DNA of 64,000 nucleotides from Apostichopus japonicus (taxonomy: Eukaryota > Echinodermata > Holothuroidea > Aspidochirotida > Stichopodidae): positions 5,211,001 to 5,275,000 of the forward strand of contig NC_092570.1 of NCBI RefSeq assembly GCF_037975245.1, read 5' to 3'. The position numbers and the translations under genes are program-made. The notes under the pieces are model-generated. The model was not told where the DNA came from. It did no database searches and worked only from the letters and a program-made list of their open reading frames with translations. This document shows, one piece after another, positions 45,201-53,520 of the stretch (position 1 is the first letter of the stretch; every line of letters begins with the position of its first letter).

Positions 45201-47751
45201 ACGTGAATGTCACCTGTTAATGGCTTGAAATGAGCTAAGAATAGTTACTCAAAATATCCATCTCAAAAAGTATCTCAGACAAACCATCCATCTTCAATCT
45301 TTACCAAAGTGTAAATTTTAATGACATATTGCCTTCATTCCGACATTATTTTGTACTTATTTTCAGTATTATACCGTTTATGAACAAATAGAAATGTTAC
45401 GAACTTGAAGTTAAACATACCTATTCGTTACCTATTTAACTCCATTCAGGTTCAATTAGAAAATGTAAGCTTAGGCCAATCAAACTGAAAAGCAAATTGT
45501 ACCATCGTAACTTGTTTAAAATTACTCTAAAATGTAATACCAGATTGATGTAAAGAAATAATAACAACTAGAAACTACTCCAATATATAACATTCCCCTC
45601 TATAAGACATATCACTTACGTCTTACAGTACCTTCCAAACAAATGCCGATTTCCAGCAAATTGAAAGTTGTAAAGTAAGCTACGCATTTTTTTTTTTTTT
45701 TTTTGCAAACCGATGGTTAGGCTACATTTCCCATTGACTTAGTGTGGTTGTTAGGCTAACATGTGGTCGAAGATTGCAGTTTCCGTGGATATTTTTATTT
45801 TTTATTTGCAACACAACTAGAGCGAATAAACAGATGGCAAGGTTAGATTTCCATGCAGTTGACTTAGTGTGAAGTAAGGCTACCATGTAGTCTGAGATTT
45901 GTGAGGATTTTAGGTTATTTTCGCTGGTACTGAAATTGCTTCGTGCAGGCCATAATTTGCCATGGGGAATTCCCGGTGATTGTGCGCGACCCTCTCGCAC
46001 TGCTTGAAATTTGATGTGAAAACTGTTTGCGCGATTCGCGCTGCAACTGCAATTCCTAGCTAAAGCAAACGCATGTCACAATTAATTTTACACAGACACC
46101 TGATATAACGAGGGCGATTTTCTTACATTTATTTTTCGCATTCATAATTGTGCTTTAGGAGGGCTTTTTATCACTTGTGAGGGCGAATCCCCCATCGCCC
46201 CCGCTTATTTCCGACCCTGTCAAGCACATTCGTTAATTCGCGAAATTGGTATTGCTGCTATGCTTACTGTGCCAAGAAATTTGAAGTCACTAACCACGAG
46301 GGAAGCAAAATCGGCGACCCTGGCAGCGTAAATTGATGAAAGTATACACTGTTAAAGACGTATAGAGGGTGTCTTATTTATTTCGTAGTAAAAGAACAAA
46401 CCTAATACGTCAGTTGATATTTTCAAATTTGAATAATGATATTTTCACCTTCCATATGTTTTTGAATAATCGGTATGAAATAACTGGTATTCCACGTAAT
46501 TTTTACCGATTCCGATTATGTTCCGATTATGCAATATTCGTACCGATTCCGATTCCGATTAGGTTAATCGGTTGAACACTAGCGTGTACTACTTAGCCCT
46601 GGTCATTGGTAACTTGTCACACAGTTACACACCAAAGTGTGCACAATTCAATCAATCTCTCCTGGGGCACCACAGTGCACCACAACCACGTGTCCTCCGG
46701 GTGACTTTCCCATAGGGTGCAGCCACAAACCGGCGCACGCAACTATATTTACAAGTTACAAAAAGAGTGTCACTTGGTTAATTATAATGCGTATAGTTTA
46801 AAACTTATTATCATTTCCGATACGGCTCTCTATAGTCTTGCTTCGAATAATGCAACTTCATCAAGTCATGTCTTTGTCATCGTCTGATGAAACCAAAATG
46901 GAGGTTTGTCTCATTTGGCCATTACTCCCTCTGCCTTAAAGCTTCTGAGGTAATATATATTCCAGTGAAATCCAAGCAGCTCTTAATATCATTCATTTTT
47001 TCATTTTTTTCATTTCAGCCTTTTAACCAAGGTTCATTTTCTTGACCCTAATAAGAACCACTGACCACTGACATTTGGATGCTATGTAATGACTAATTGA
47101 TTGATTAATTGATAAACTGATGGATTTATTGTTTGATTGATTGATTAAACATCTCTTGTAGAGTACATCAAATTCAGGATTATCATATAATCATGTTGTT
47201 GAATTACTGTAGAAAGTGACAACAATATTCACAGCTGTCAAACGCCAAAGAATAACCATGTCAATGTTCAACAAAATTTAAGCTTTTGTCCAAAACATTG
47301 TGCAAATATTATGTTGCTGGCACGATAACTTTCTTTCTTCTTCCCACATGAAATGCAACAGATACCTTACTTAAATTCACCTCCTAGAATGAATGCATAT
47401 CACACAACTGTATAAACTTGATGTCTGCATTATAATTTCCTCAATGTCATTCATTGGCCGTTGAACTTTCTAATCATAGTGTGCTCATATGCGACTACTG
47501 TACATGCATCACATTCCATTACATGCCACCATAAATTACATCCCAGACAGGCTGATGAAGCTTACATCAATTCTGGGCGAGACTATTCTTGAACTTTTGC
47601 AGGCTTTTTTACCTCATAGCTTGTGTCACCTGAGCCGTAACCAGAACAGCGAGCTGTCGTGTAGTGGCTGAATTTCTAAGAGACTGGCCCAACGCAAGAG
47701 CACCATATGCGTATCTATCGTTCGTCGCTAACGTCACGAAAGCTTCCGTTT
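27064..47751 (-). CDS. GYG1: Glycogenin (GYG1-like), coding exons 2-9
   Basis: Glycogenin is a GT8 glycosyltransferase that glucosylates itself on a tyrosine using UDP-glucose and Mn2+, priming glycogen synthesis in the cytosol. Exons 47613-47751, 44208-44382, 35262-35424, 33788-33914, 33045-33177, 32115-32168, 30566-30739 and 27064-27291 join in phase (1,193 nt). Visible family features: [20 protein letters not shown] near the N-terminus, DAD (the metal-binding DxD) in [46 protein letters not shown], the acceptor Tyr in SYSYLPAY (codon 33811-33813) and the C-terminal glycogen-synthase-binding motif in [17 protein letters not shown]. All catalytic residues look intact. The first coding exon is not certain (two candidates). 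With either, the protein is 404 or 410 residues. Introns are invaded by a DIRS element, MITEs and a SINE. Confidence 0.95.
27292..29591. other. Glycogenin intron 8, right-hand part
   Basis: This 3.3-kb intron contains a G-rich GGTGGGGGTTGGGATGG-type tract (28358-28465) and a duplicated stretch at 28940-29410. No other exon is supported beyond the two candidates listed. Confidence 0.5.
28940..29410. repeat. Local tandem duplication, about 231 bp x 2
   Basis: Two diverged copies share AAATGGTC..AAAA.TATTGGGCC, TTTGGGCCCA, ATGTACCAGCT, ACTGTATACCAAGTTT and AATCCAACTT in the same order at a spacing of about 231 bp. The copies are rich in GGGCCCA. Confidence 0.8.
29592..29606 (-). CDS. Candidate 15-nt glycogenin micro-exon
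   Basis: CTTTCTTTCATTTCAG, then 15 nt encoding LLRNV, then GTAAGTATCC. Both splice signals are near consensus, and 15 nt is phase 0 on both sides, compatible with exons 8 and 9. It is too short to find by open frame. Transcript evidence is needed to know whether it is used. Confidence 0.4.
29931..30098 (-). CDS. Possible optional glycogenin exon, 168 nt
   Basis: A 56-codon open segment flanked by AG (GGTTATCAG) and GT (AAG|GTTAGA) is phase 0 on both sides, so it could be included between exons 8 and 9 without changing the frame. It encodes a Ser/His-rich segment. The polypyrimidine tract is poor and an open frame of this length is not rare, so this is a weak candidate. Confidence 0.22.
30566..30739 (-). 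CDS. GYG1: Glycogenin exon 8 (linker)
   Basis: 174 nt, phase 0 on both sides, acceptor TTTTCTGCCTCTCCAG, donor AAG|GTACCT. It encodes a low-complexity linker with [11 protein letters not shown]. The assignment rests on phase, strong splice signals and position, since glycogenin linkers are poorly conserved. Confidence 0.75.
30740..32114. other. Glycogenin intron 7
   Basis: AT-rich intron containing the duplication listed separately and a poly-G run at 32079-32096. No other feature is seen. Confidence 0.5.
31303..31672. repeat. Local tandem duplication, about 206 bp spacing
   Basis: GCTTAATACATA.ATATGAGC and the following 110 bases occur at 31347 and 31553 with few differences, preceded each time by AGCTACATAAA. 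It lies in glycogenin intron 7. Confidence 0.85.
32115..32168 (-). CDS. GYG1: Glycogenin exon 7
   Basis: 54 nt, phase 0 on both sides, acceptor CCTTTCTCAG, donor CAG|GTTAGT. It encodes [18 protein letters not shown], corresponding to the WW..F segment that closes the glycosyltransferase domain. Confidence 0.85.
32169..33044. other. Glycogenin intron 6, with a possible TTAA element end
   Basis: TTAA followed by AGGGATAGTCACCTGC at 32249-32268 resembles the outer end of a TTAA MITE, but no inverted partner is found. AGTGACATCACCAAG at about 32380 is also found at 21190. Confidence 0.35.
33045..33177 (-). CDS. GYG1: Glycogenin exon 6
   Basis: 133 nt, acceptor GTCTTTCAG, donor AAG|GTTTGG (weak beyond GT). 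It encodes [20 protein letters not shown], the end of the catalytic fold (family VHFLG..KPW). Confidence 0.93.
33788..33914 (-). CDS. GYG1: Glycogenin exon 5 (autoglucosylation tyrosine)
   Basis: 127 nt, acceptor TTTCTACAG, donor CGACA|GTGAGT. It encodes [14 protein letters not shown] and then [20 protein letters not shown]. The Tyr at 33813-33811 aligns without gaps to human Tyr195, the glucose acceptor. Confidence 0.95.
33915..34968. other. Glycogenin intron 4, distal part
   Basis: AT-rich intron with a short G-rich tract (34255-34325). No exon or complete mobile element was found. The SINE occupies the end next to exon 4. Confidence 0.5.
34969..35232 (-). mobile_element. tRNA-derived SINE next to glycogenin exon 4
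   Basis: On the minus strand the head has an A-box-like TGGCTTAGCAATCGGG and a B-box-like GGTTTGATACCC, followed by a body containing TTGGAAGCCACTCGAGGTG and TAATCCATAAGCCC and a tail of ATT repeats (34969-34985). The same body occurs at about 60400-60536, showing a dispersed family. It is in the sense direction of the gene and starts about 30 nt after the exon 4 donor. Confidence 0.8.
35262..35424 (-). CDS. GYG1: Glycogenin exon 4
   Basis: 163 nt, acceptor TTATCTCCGACAG, donor GATG|GTATGG. It encodes [20 protein letters not shown], then [11 protein letters not shown] and GSFDG, all strongly conserved in glycogenins. A SINE begins about 30 nt downstream of the donor. Confidence 0.95.
35425..37786. 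other. Glycogenin intron 3, part 3' of the DIRS element
   Basis: AT-rich intron. No mobile element with matched ends was resolved, and scattered open frames here have no recognisable domains. Confidence 0.5.
37787..37909 (+). repeat. DIRS inverted terminal repeat (3' end of element)
   Basis: 123 bp starting GCTTACCTGTCTCGCC and ending CCATCCTTCTCAT. It matches the inverse of 43485-43607 at all but one position. Similarity continues weakly on both sides (ACCAAAGC inward, ATTTAC outward). Confidence 0.93.
37910..38283. other. DIRS 3' non-coding region
   Basis: Contains C-rich phrases such as GACTACCCCCTCGACTCC and GACTACCCTCTACGACCCC. No recombinase catalytic motif was found in any frame. Confidence 0.5.
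38172..38215 (+). repeat. Possible internal complementary region of the DIRS element
   Basis: GTAGTGAGGAGACAGGTAAG and the following bases resemble the outer end of the right terminal repeat (TTGTGGCGAGACAGGTAAG). DIRS elements carry a short internal region complementary to their termini next to the 3' repeat, which is where this is found. The match is short. Confidence 0.4.
38284..38373. repeat. 10-bp tandem repeat, 9 units
   Basis: AGTTACTACA-type units repeat every 10 bases (variants at positions 1, 2 and 10). It lies just after the point where the recombinase reading frame decays, next to an A/T run (38376-38391). Confidence 0.93.
38349..38810 (-). pseudogene. DIRS tyrosine recombinase, N-terminal domain only
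   Basis: The frame overlaps the end of RT/RNase H by about 200 nt. It encodes a SAM-like core-binding domain ([20 protein letters not shown], then [12 protein letters not shown] and [20 protein letters not shown]). The frame then runs into non-homologous sequence and stops at 38349. No R...HxxR...Y catalytic domain follows, so it is truncated. A GTGAGT donor-like site at 38402-38397 lies where the homology ends, so a removed or lost 3' exon is possible but unproven. No ATG is apparent at the start. Confidence 0.75.
38606..40696 (-). pseudogene. DIRS reverse transcriptase/RNase H with a premature stop after YLDD
   Basis: The RT part reads from 40696 and contains [47 protein letters not shown] and the catalytic YLDD. 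The next codon is TGA (40036-40034), after which the same frame continues to 38606. The downstream part has RNase H motifs: [11 protein letters not shown], an SLEMLAV Glu, [16 protein letters not shown] and [10 protein letters not shown]. Related elements usually have Trp after YLDD, so a TGG to TGA change is the simplest explanation. All other key residues appear present. The gene is broken by that single codon unless it is read through. Confidence 0.88.
40680..42872 (-). CDS. DIRS gag-like protein, 730 residues
   Basis: The start is placed at 42872 ([11 protein letters not shown]); the frame stays open 26 codons further upstream. The N-terminus has a Cys cluster, CVNC...CPKCRTC....CLVC, likely zinc binding. 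A Glu/Arg-rich repeat encoded by a CT-rich microsatellite (42490-42556) follows. Next come a Lys-rich stretch, an Arg/Ser-rich stretch with [14 protein letters not shown], an acidic segment, a helical capsid-like region around residues 450-650 ending near [12 protein letters not shown], and an Arg/Gly-rich basic tail. It overlaps the RT frame by 17 nt. The frame is uninterrupted, unlike the rest of the element. The role is particle or RNA-binding protein of the retrotransposon, by analogy. Confidence 0.8.
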   Translation of the reverse strand: MSRSQLKCVNCSMFRPGRAWDEHDLCPKCRTCTRRDPCLVCINFTPNQWLDIDTWLAGQRSKLQDKLDLLPNPSGSRTTGDRAQLGEEEEGEVLERGPVGAEEEGEKGKEREREGEREREREKEREKMPPTVPATSGSVMTKGKGKDKGKAPAKRKVPKKKSGLAGTEKASQSGSQRNNPPERQVPRAPTSPTRAPSGAHSREPEAGGSLSNQSRSRSGDREPQPSRSPAGIPDRESRGRNPSRNPARRDRTRSRSRSPRRGTRRGWSPASDQSSDSSDDGYRRAKRRYRPHKQRHEEEPSWLAQLTGLLKPLLEREQQRAEAETEAGSQKAATTTTTVPEPPLEPEAVTLGEDTLDCRASVNLSGLEDNSDVPPEFDPLEEEFPGIFEEEEAPTAGGSLPPELTTRVAEIFRKHLGFEDTPEVTTKPTRVSKLTATGETSTRPKSTIPVDASCYDRFEAIADKKRWTAFPAKAERAIRVPDEAWKTLFKCPTIPQEAREKLRSEQGSSSSHIFKNPSQKKLEELLVDVDLAARSGMKFTSVLMLTAEVLMRYHQQLPQDDTYVSRNEAGQLLLLLGPLVRLAFDQFARVAIRSVKARRENVISSIRWPSVEAKERMLALPSLGDNLFAGSFQQKLQEEVSRRETLAKSEFRSSERFRSRPHRLRESRPTRGGRGTSLRTPMRGTPRGRSRGTTSRPPRPWGTRGSGRSPATTRRDGDRSSTRPPFAARP
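42873..43484. other. DIRS 5' leader between gag and terminal repeat
   Basis: About 600 bp without a recognisable frame. It would contain the element's leader and promoter. No specific site is assigned. Confidence 0.5.
43485..43607 (-). repeat. DIRS inverted terminal repeat (5' end of element)
   Basis: 123 bp, the inverse of 37787-37909 with one mismatch (GGTAACC versus GGTATCC). Near identity of the two repeats suggests either recent insertion or repair during replication. Confidence 0.93.
43990..44140 (-). repeat. Diverged DIRS-terminus-like sequence
   Basis: AGAATGAAAAGGATGGCAGT, AAAAGGTTACCA and GATGTTGTGAGGAGA occur in the same order and spacing as AGAATGAGAAGGATGGGCAGT, AAAAGGATACCA and GTTGTGGCGAGA in the right terminal repeat of the DIRS element. 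It lies 400 bp outside that element and 70 bp from glycogenin exon 3. Confidence 0.55.
44208..44382 (-). CDS. GYG1: Glycogenin exon 3 (DxD motif)
   Basis: 175 nt, acceptor TTTGCTTTATTGGCAG, donor CTG|GTAAAT. It encodes [20 protein letters not shown] and then [20 protein letters not shown]. The DAD triplet binds Mn2+ and UDP-glucose in GT8 enzymes. Confidence 0.95.
44720..45163. mobile_element. hAT-like MITE, 444 bp
   Basis: GTCAGCAC is duplicated at 44712-44719 and 45164-45171. The inverted ends are CAGTGTTGCCAGC and CAGTGTTACCAGC. The interior repeats TAGCGTTTT and TTTCTGGGGTTTTA-type phrases. It is T-rich and non-coding, and sits in glycogenin intron 2. Confidence 0.92.
45172..47612. other. 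Glycogenin intron 2, mid part, with two orphan TE ends
   Basis: CGCTTATTTCCGACCCTG ending at about 46220 and a CCGATTCCGATTA-rich stretch ending GGTTGAACACTAG at about 46582 look like right ends of hAT-like elements without detectable left partners. A T18 run lies at about 45688-45705. No coding exon is supported. Confidence 0.4.
47613..47751 (-). CDS. GYG1: Glycogenin exon 2 (nucleotide-binding N-terminus)
   Basis: Acceptor CCCCCTCTCTTTTCCCAG, donor ATGAG|GTAAAA, 139 nt, phase 1 in and phase 2 out. It encodes [20 protein letters not shown] and then [16 protein letters not shown]. There is no ATG ahead of AFVTL, so the start must be in a separate upstream exon. Confidence 0.93.
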
Positions 47752-48334
47752 CTGGGAAAAGAGAGGGGGAAATGAAGAGTGTAAGAGGCTCCCTTTATAG
47801 CAATTTCATTGACATTCATTTCATGAAATCCTGGCATGTTGTTATTTTGCTGGGTGAACACTTTTCTGTTTCTACTGAAACATCAGGGAACAATTTATTG
47901 TTGAGATGAACTGTTGCACGGCAACTACGAATTGAAGCTTCTAAATATTTTGTCAAAATAAATGCAAGGAAAGTCACAACATTTGACCTAAACTGTTCAT
48001 AGTAGTACAGAATGTACAAATTTGTATTTATCACCGTACTATTACCTGGTAGACAGTTGGTAGTGTGTATACACAATATGCCCAAACTAGTAAAGCACAC
48101 AACATTATAGTATCATAATAAAATACAATCCAGTTGCAACCGACTTGCCTCATGTTACCTTAGTAACAGGAGAAATGTAAACTAAAAATAAAGATTAAAT
48201 CTACCCTAGGACATTTTTACAAAATTAAAATCACATGTACACATGCTTATTTCTAGCAATCATCGCAACAGTTGTGCAGTATTAAATCTACTGAAATCAA
48301 AACATTTTCATCTTAGTGTAAACCTCAAAAATTT

Positions 48335-48480
48335 CCCAGTTTGGGTATTTACAAGTGACGAACTGACGATACTTACCTGTCTCAACTCTATTATTGCACT
48401 TTTCCAACTACCTAGACTATTAACTGTTTACATTTTGGAACTGTGCTCCCCATCTGACTCTCTTCTGGGTCAATGTAACC
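48335..48480 (+). repeat. Diverged DIRS-terminus-like sequence
   Basis: CAGTTTGGGTATTTACAAGT, GTGACGAACTGACGA, TACTTACCTGTCTC, then CCTAGA, AACTGTGC.CCC and TTCTGGGTCAATG follow the order of the left DIRS end (GGTTTGGATATTTACGAGTG, CTTACCTGTCTC, CCTAGA, CACTGTGCACCC, CACGGGTCACTG). The similarity extends about 26 bp outside the 123-bp repeat of the intact element. Confidence 0.55.
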
Positions 48481-48530
48481 CCCCCCCCTCACAACACACA
48501 AACTGACTCCCTTTTGGGTAAAAGCCATCA

Positions 48531-49020
48531 CCTCTTTTCTTCTGGATGTACCCTAACCATGTAATACAAAGCACAGAACTACCCCAACTCTGTAATAAAA
48601 GGCACAGAACTACAAGCTTGCTCTTCAAGTAGCTAAATATTCAGTACTACATTGAAAAAAATATCTCATAACAACGCAGTTTATTAGCTGAACCCTAGTT
48701 GGCAATAATTTCCAATTGGGGCGGTAATTGCCAAAATTCCAACAAAATCTGATTTGCTCTTGTGTGTAGGATTACATCTTTTCTTCTGTATCTACCCCAA
48801 CCATGTAATACACAGCACAGAACTACCCCAACTCTGTAAATAAAAGGCACAGAACTACAAGCTTGCTCTTCAAGTAGCTAAATATTCAGTACTAAATTGA
48901 AAACAAAATCTCATAACAACGCAGTTTATTAAGCTTCACTAGTCGGCAATAATTACAAATTGTGGCGGAAATTGCCAAAATTCTGACAAAATCTGAGTTG
49001 CTCTTGTGTGTGGGATTACG
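48531..49020. repeat. Tandem duplication, 244 bp x 2
   Basis: Copies at 48531-48774 and 48775-49020 are close matches across the whole unit (for example GGCACAGAACTACAAGCTTG in both). Each contains an imperfect inverted pair, TTGGCAATAATT...AATTGCCAAAATT. Lies in the glycogenin 5' intron. Confidence 0.92.
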
Positions 49021-52000
49021 AGTGGTTTTTAATATATATCGTTGCAAACTTGCGATTAGGGCTTGTATTCAGTCCGCACGTTCTCCACGCATAACTCTAA
49101 TGATGGAGTAAATATGAAACAAGTGACTAGTTCATATGACCTCATAAAGATCACTAAGCAACCTTATTATCGCCCAAAGGAATCTCTAGGTTGAATACAC
49201 ACTGAGGAGTAAATTGAGGTCAGTAAAAGTAAAATTGGAACTGGATACATGTATCCAAACTATGTGTGGCACCCGCCAAGACCAAACACTGTGAACAGCA
49301 TAACTGTGCACAAATACCATGCAAAGGTGACCAAGTATTGAGTGGTCTTTAGTGTTGTGATCATGTGGACATACAGTATGTCTAAGGAATAAATTAGTTA
49401 CCGAGGAAGAGATGTCTTTAATATGACAATACAGTAGTTCAAAGGTAACAATTCTATGGTCACAAATACTGCCTCTATAGTGACTAATCAAAGCATCAAT
49501 TGATATCAAGTCTCAGAGAGGGAAGGATGAACTAGTCGGCAGTTGGATACAAGAGATTGTCATATTCTGATCAATTTTCAATCTTATTTTTAGTAAAAAT
49601 CTGTTGGCTGGTCAAACTTGCAGACCAAACACAAAACACCACTATTATCCTGTTGTTTACTTGGTAAACATGGGCAATCAGTTCACATCTAAAGAATTGA
49701 CTGTTAGAAGGTCATTCGTATTCAGACAAAACTACACAAGATTGGCTGCAATCACGATGCTATCACAAGGAATCAGTCCACTGCCATAAGTGTTCATAGT
49801 CACGTGACAGGTGACATTCAAAATTAAATCAGATGATCTGAAATCTATATAAGCTCACCTCCACAAATTCAACAAAAAAAACTAAGTAAGACCCTTCTAA
49901 ACAACTATTGATTTCTGTATTATGTCATGTACCTTTTTCAGGCAAATGTTTCAACAGATGTTGGGTGGGAGTAGGGTGATGGGTTGTTTTGAGTGGGTGG
50001 GTGGGTTTTAGCTGGGAGTTATGGGTGGGGATAGGTGGGAAAGTCATGGCTGGGGTCGGGAGGTTTTGAATGGGGTCATGGAGAGGGTCAGGGTTTTTTC
50101 CCCTTTGCTGTTTTGTTTGTTTCTTTTTTAGAGATATTAATATATAAGTTAAGTATAGGGAGTGTGCTACTCGTTAAGCCATAAATTCTTTGTATGTTTG
50201 TTACTTTATACTATATGTGCTTTTTTATTATCACCTGAATTGTTGTGATAAAATAAATAAATAAATGAAATGAACTGACCAGAGGTATATCAAACAAGCC
50301 CAGATATAAAATTTATCCTTGCTGGTAGCATTCATGAGCTTCTGGTGAACAATCACTCTTTTCACTTTATTTTCACACATGTATGTGTTCTGTTTTAATT
50401 ATTGCTGTGTATGGTTGCTGTATATAAATAGCTGACATGGCAGCTCAAAGAACAGAGAAACTGCAGCTTCTCTTTCTGTTAATAATAATAATATAAGAAT
50501 TTGTAAAGCACTTTTATCCAGTTACAGTAAAAGAAACTGCTCAGAAGCGCTGCAGAAGCAAAGTACCCAAAATGGACACAACAGTTACAGTATAAAACAA
50601 ATTGATACGCATTCATGAATAAGAGGTCTTTTCTGCTCATTTACTCAGTGTTGGTTTCTAACTTTCTATTTTACTCTACTCACTATTCAGCAATTGGATT
50701 TAGTTCTTTCAATCATAACTTTCAAGGAAACCATATTCTGTTTGTCTTGTTGTTTTTTTGTATCCACTGTCATATGAACTTGAAACCTCATCACTATATA
50801 TCTTTAATAAAAAGAAACACAAACAAAATGGTGGATATGACAAAATGGAAGGGACATGATGACATGAATATTCATGAAAATCAAACAAAATTACCCACCC
50901 ACTTGGGACAATTTTTTATGTACTGTACGCTCAATCATGCTTCAAAACACTTGTAATGACAACACGTGCAGTATGAATGTCCTATTTCTGGTAGATAAAA
51001 TTTAGGAACTGTTCATACTGTCAGTATGAGTGCTTTGAAGCATGATATAAGAAGACAGTATATAGTGGTAAAAGCATTGGCAGATTGTCCCAACTGGCTG
51101 CAATGTAAACAGAACCAGGCAAGTGTGCAAACATGGTGAAGTAAATAATCCATCTGATCATTTACATGTGCAATAAAGATCAAATACTGGCTAATGATAT
51201 ATGTATGGTGCAATGCAAATGTACTGTAAATCTGGCTACAGCCAGGTGTGAAAGCAGTCTAATATCTAGTGTCTAGAAAATCAACAGTGTGGAAGTACAG
51301 GTACTGTACATCCCTAGTTCTTAGATTACAGCTATATAAAGGACCTTTCTGATACTTAAAAATTCCATAAATAACAGTGCTGTATCATCAACATCAACAA
51401 GACTACAGGGTTTTATTTCAAAAAGTAATGGGAAATTATAATAAACATATTGATATATGTTTCTGATTTGCATCTTGTATGTGACTATGTACACAGTATA
51501 TAGAGTCTGGGCAACAAAGCCAAAAAGAATTGTTAAAACTAATTACTTTACTAACATATAATTAAAGGTGAAAGAGTCAACGGAGGAGCTTGTCCTAGCT
51601 TGATCAGACCACAGCAGCCCAAGGCAGAGATTTGGGTAAAATTCTCAGAAAATTGTGAAATCCATGCAAAAAGGTTACTCAAAGGTGATTGGTCAATCCA
51701 TTTATAATGGTTGCGTAGTGGTTTCCAGCATCCTTAGCCAAATAAACCACCCTGAGGTAAGAATTGACTTGACCTATGTACACAGTTCATGTGTCTGGAT
51801 CTAAACTGTCTGGTGGTCACATGCCAAATACTGCATGTTCCTGTGTTAGTGTGTCAATGGGTTCTTTCACTTTTGAACAGGCCAGCTGCACAGTAAATTA
51901 CAGTAGTTCATTGGTGTTTTTCTGTTCTTTTACTACACTATCAAACTGGCAGGTCAATCCAGTACCCATAGTGCGTACATACTCTGAGATGTTTAGTAAA

Positions 52001-52892
52001 ATTCCAACCCATCAGTCTGACAGGAATTTTTGAGACTTTTGCACAGATTTTAAGTTATAATCTATGGTAATACGCTACAATACAAGCTTACAAAAAACGT
52101 TACCAGTTATTAGGCTAGGGTGGATGGGAATACGTAGGTAAATGGGACTGGTAAGTGAGGAGTGAGGTAAATTACATATTTCACAGACATGAAATCATCA
52201 ACTGTGTTATAAATATACTGTAGAAACATTTGCAAGCCAAAATAAAGCAATAAAGTCATACTCTTGGAGAAATTATCACATTGTCAGAAATTGACAATGT
52301 TAATACATTTATTTCTTTAATTAAACAACTATAAAGTACTGTGTACAACTTAAGGTATTAGCCAGAGTGTTTTGTGAGGTTCTTCACCTCTCTATATCTC
52401 CGACTCCCTTTCCCCTCACAAATCATTAATAATCTTTAATATAAACAGGAATACTATTCACATAGGCCTTACTGTATATCGCACTGACTTGCACCATATG
52501 TTTTTATTATCGCCATGTTACTGCACATACCAGTATATTGCAAGGTTCAACAACCTGTATGTCTCATATCACACTTGTAAGGAAAGAAAGGGCTGGATAC
52601 ATTGACGTAAATTCCAGAAATTGTCACATATTTCAATTGTTTTGTTCACATCTTTTATCAGTACATTGTTGGACTAGGCATACTGATATAAATTTCAGAC
52701 GTCTTTTTTTCATCTCATAATTCATCCCCATGTTATTTTGAATATATATTATGAAAAAACGAAGGAAACATGATAACTGCAACTACATGACAGTAATTTT
52801 TAATAGAGTCAGTGCATTTAGGATACATGCAAGTATGTACACATCAAGATAGTTAGTCCAGACGACATGTACATAACTTATCAGTCTGCACA
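49021..52892. other. Glycogenin intron 1 (5' intron), central part
   Basis: AT-rich intron. Contents seen: a GGTGGGTGGG-rich tract at 49963-50090, a TAATAATAATAATA tract at 50482-50496 followed by GTAAAGCACTTTTATCCAG and CTCAGAAGCGCTGCAGAAG that looks like a SINE or MITE fragment, and a weak DIRS-end-like stretch GGTAAGTGAGGAGTGAGGTA at 52150-52169. No coding exon found. Confidence 0.45.
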
Positions 52893-53520
52893 GTGGGGAT
52901 GGGATATGGGGTGGGTATGGGATATAGGGTGGGGAATAAGATGGTGGGTGGGGATGGGATATGGGGTGGGGAGTAAGACGGTGGGTGGGGATGGGATATG
53001 GGGTGGGGAATGAGATGGTGGGTGGGGATGGGATATGGGGTGGGAGTGAGATGGTGGGTGGGGATGGGATATGGGGTGGGGAATGAGATGGGTGGGGATG
53101 GGATATGGGGTGGGGAATGAGATGGTGGGTGGGGATGGGATATGGGGTGGGGAATGAGATGGTGGGTGGGGATGGGATATGGGGTGGGGAATGAGATGGG
53201 TGGGGATGGGATATGGGGTGGGGGTGGGGAATGAGATGGTGGGTGTGGATAGGATATGGGGTGGGGATGTGATATAGGTGGGGAATGAGATGGTGGGTGG
53301 GTGTGATATGGGGTGGGGAAATGAGGTGGTGGGTGGGGGTGGGATATGGGGTAGGGAATGAGGTGGGGAATGAGGTGGGGTGGGGAATGAGGTGGTGGGT
53401 GTTGTGGGATATGTGTGGTAAATGTGGTGGTGGGTGGGGTGGGATATGGTGGGAATGAGGTGGTGGGTGGGGATGGGATATGAGGTGGGGAATAAGATGG
53501 TGGGGTGAGGAGAAAGGGAG
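52893..53520. repeat. G-rich 37-bp minisatellite, about 17 units
   Basis: The unit GGTGGGTGGGGATGGGATAT + GGGGTGGGGAATGAGAT varies by small deletions, giving 32-37 bp units. The plus strand carries dense GGGG runs able to form G-quadruplexes. The minus strand gives long Pro/His/Ser open frames in two frames, an artefact of a repeat lacking stops. It sits inside the presumed glycogenin 5' intron. Confidence 0.95.
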
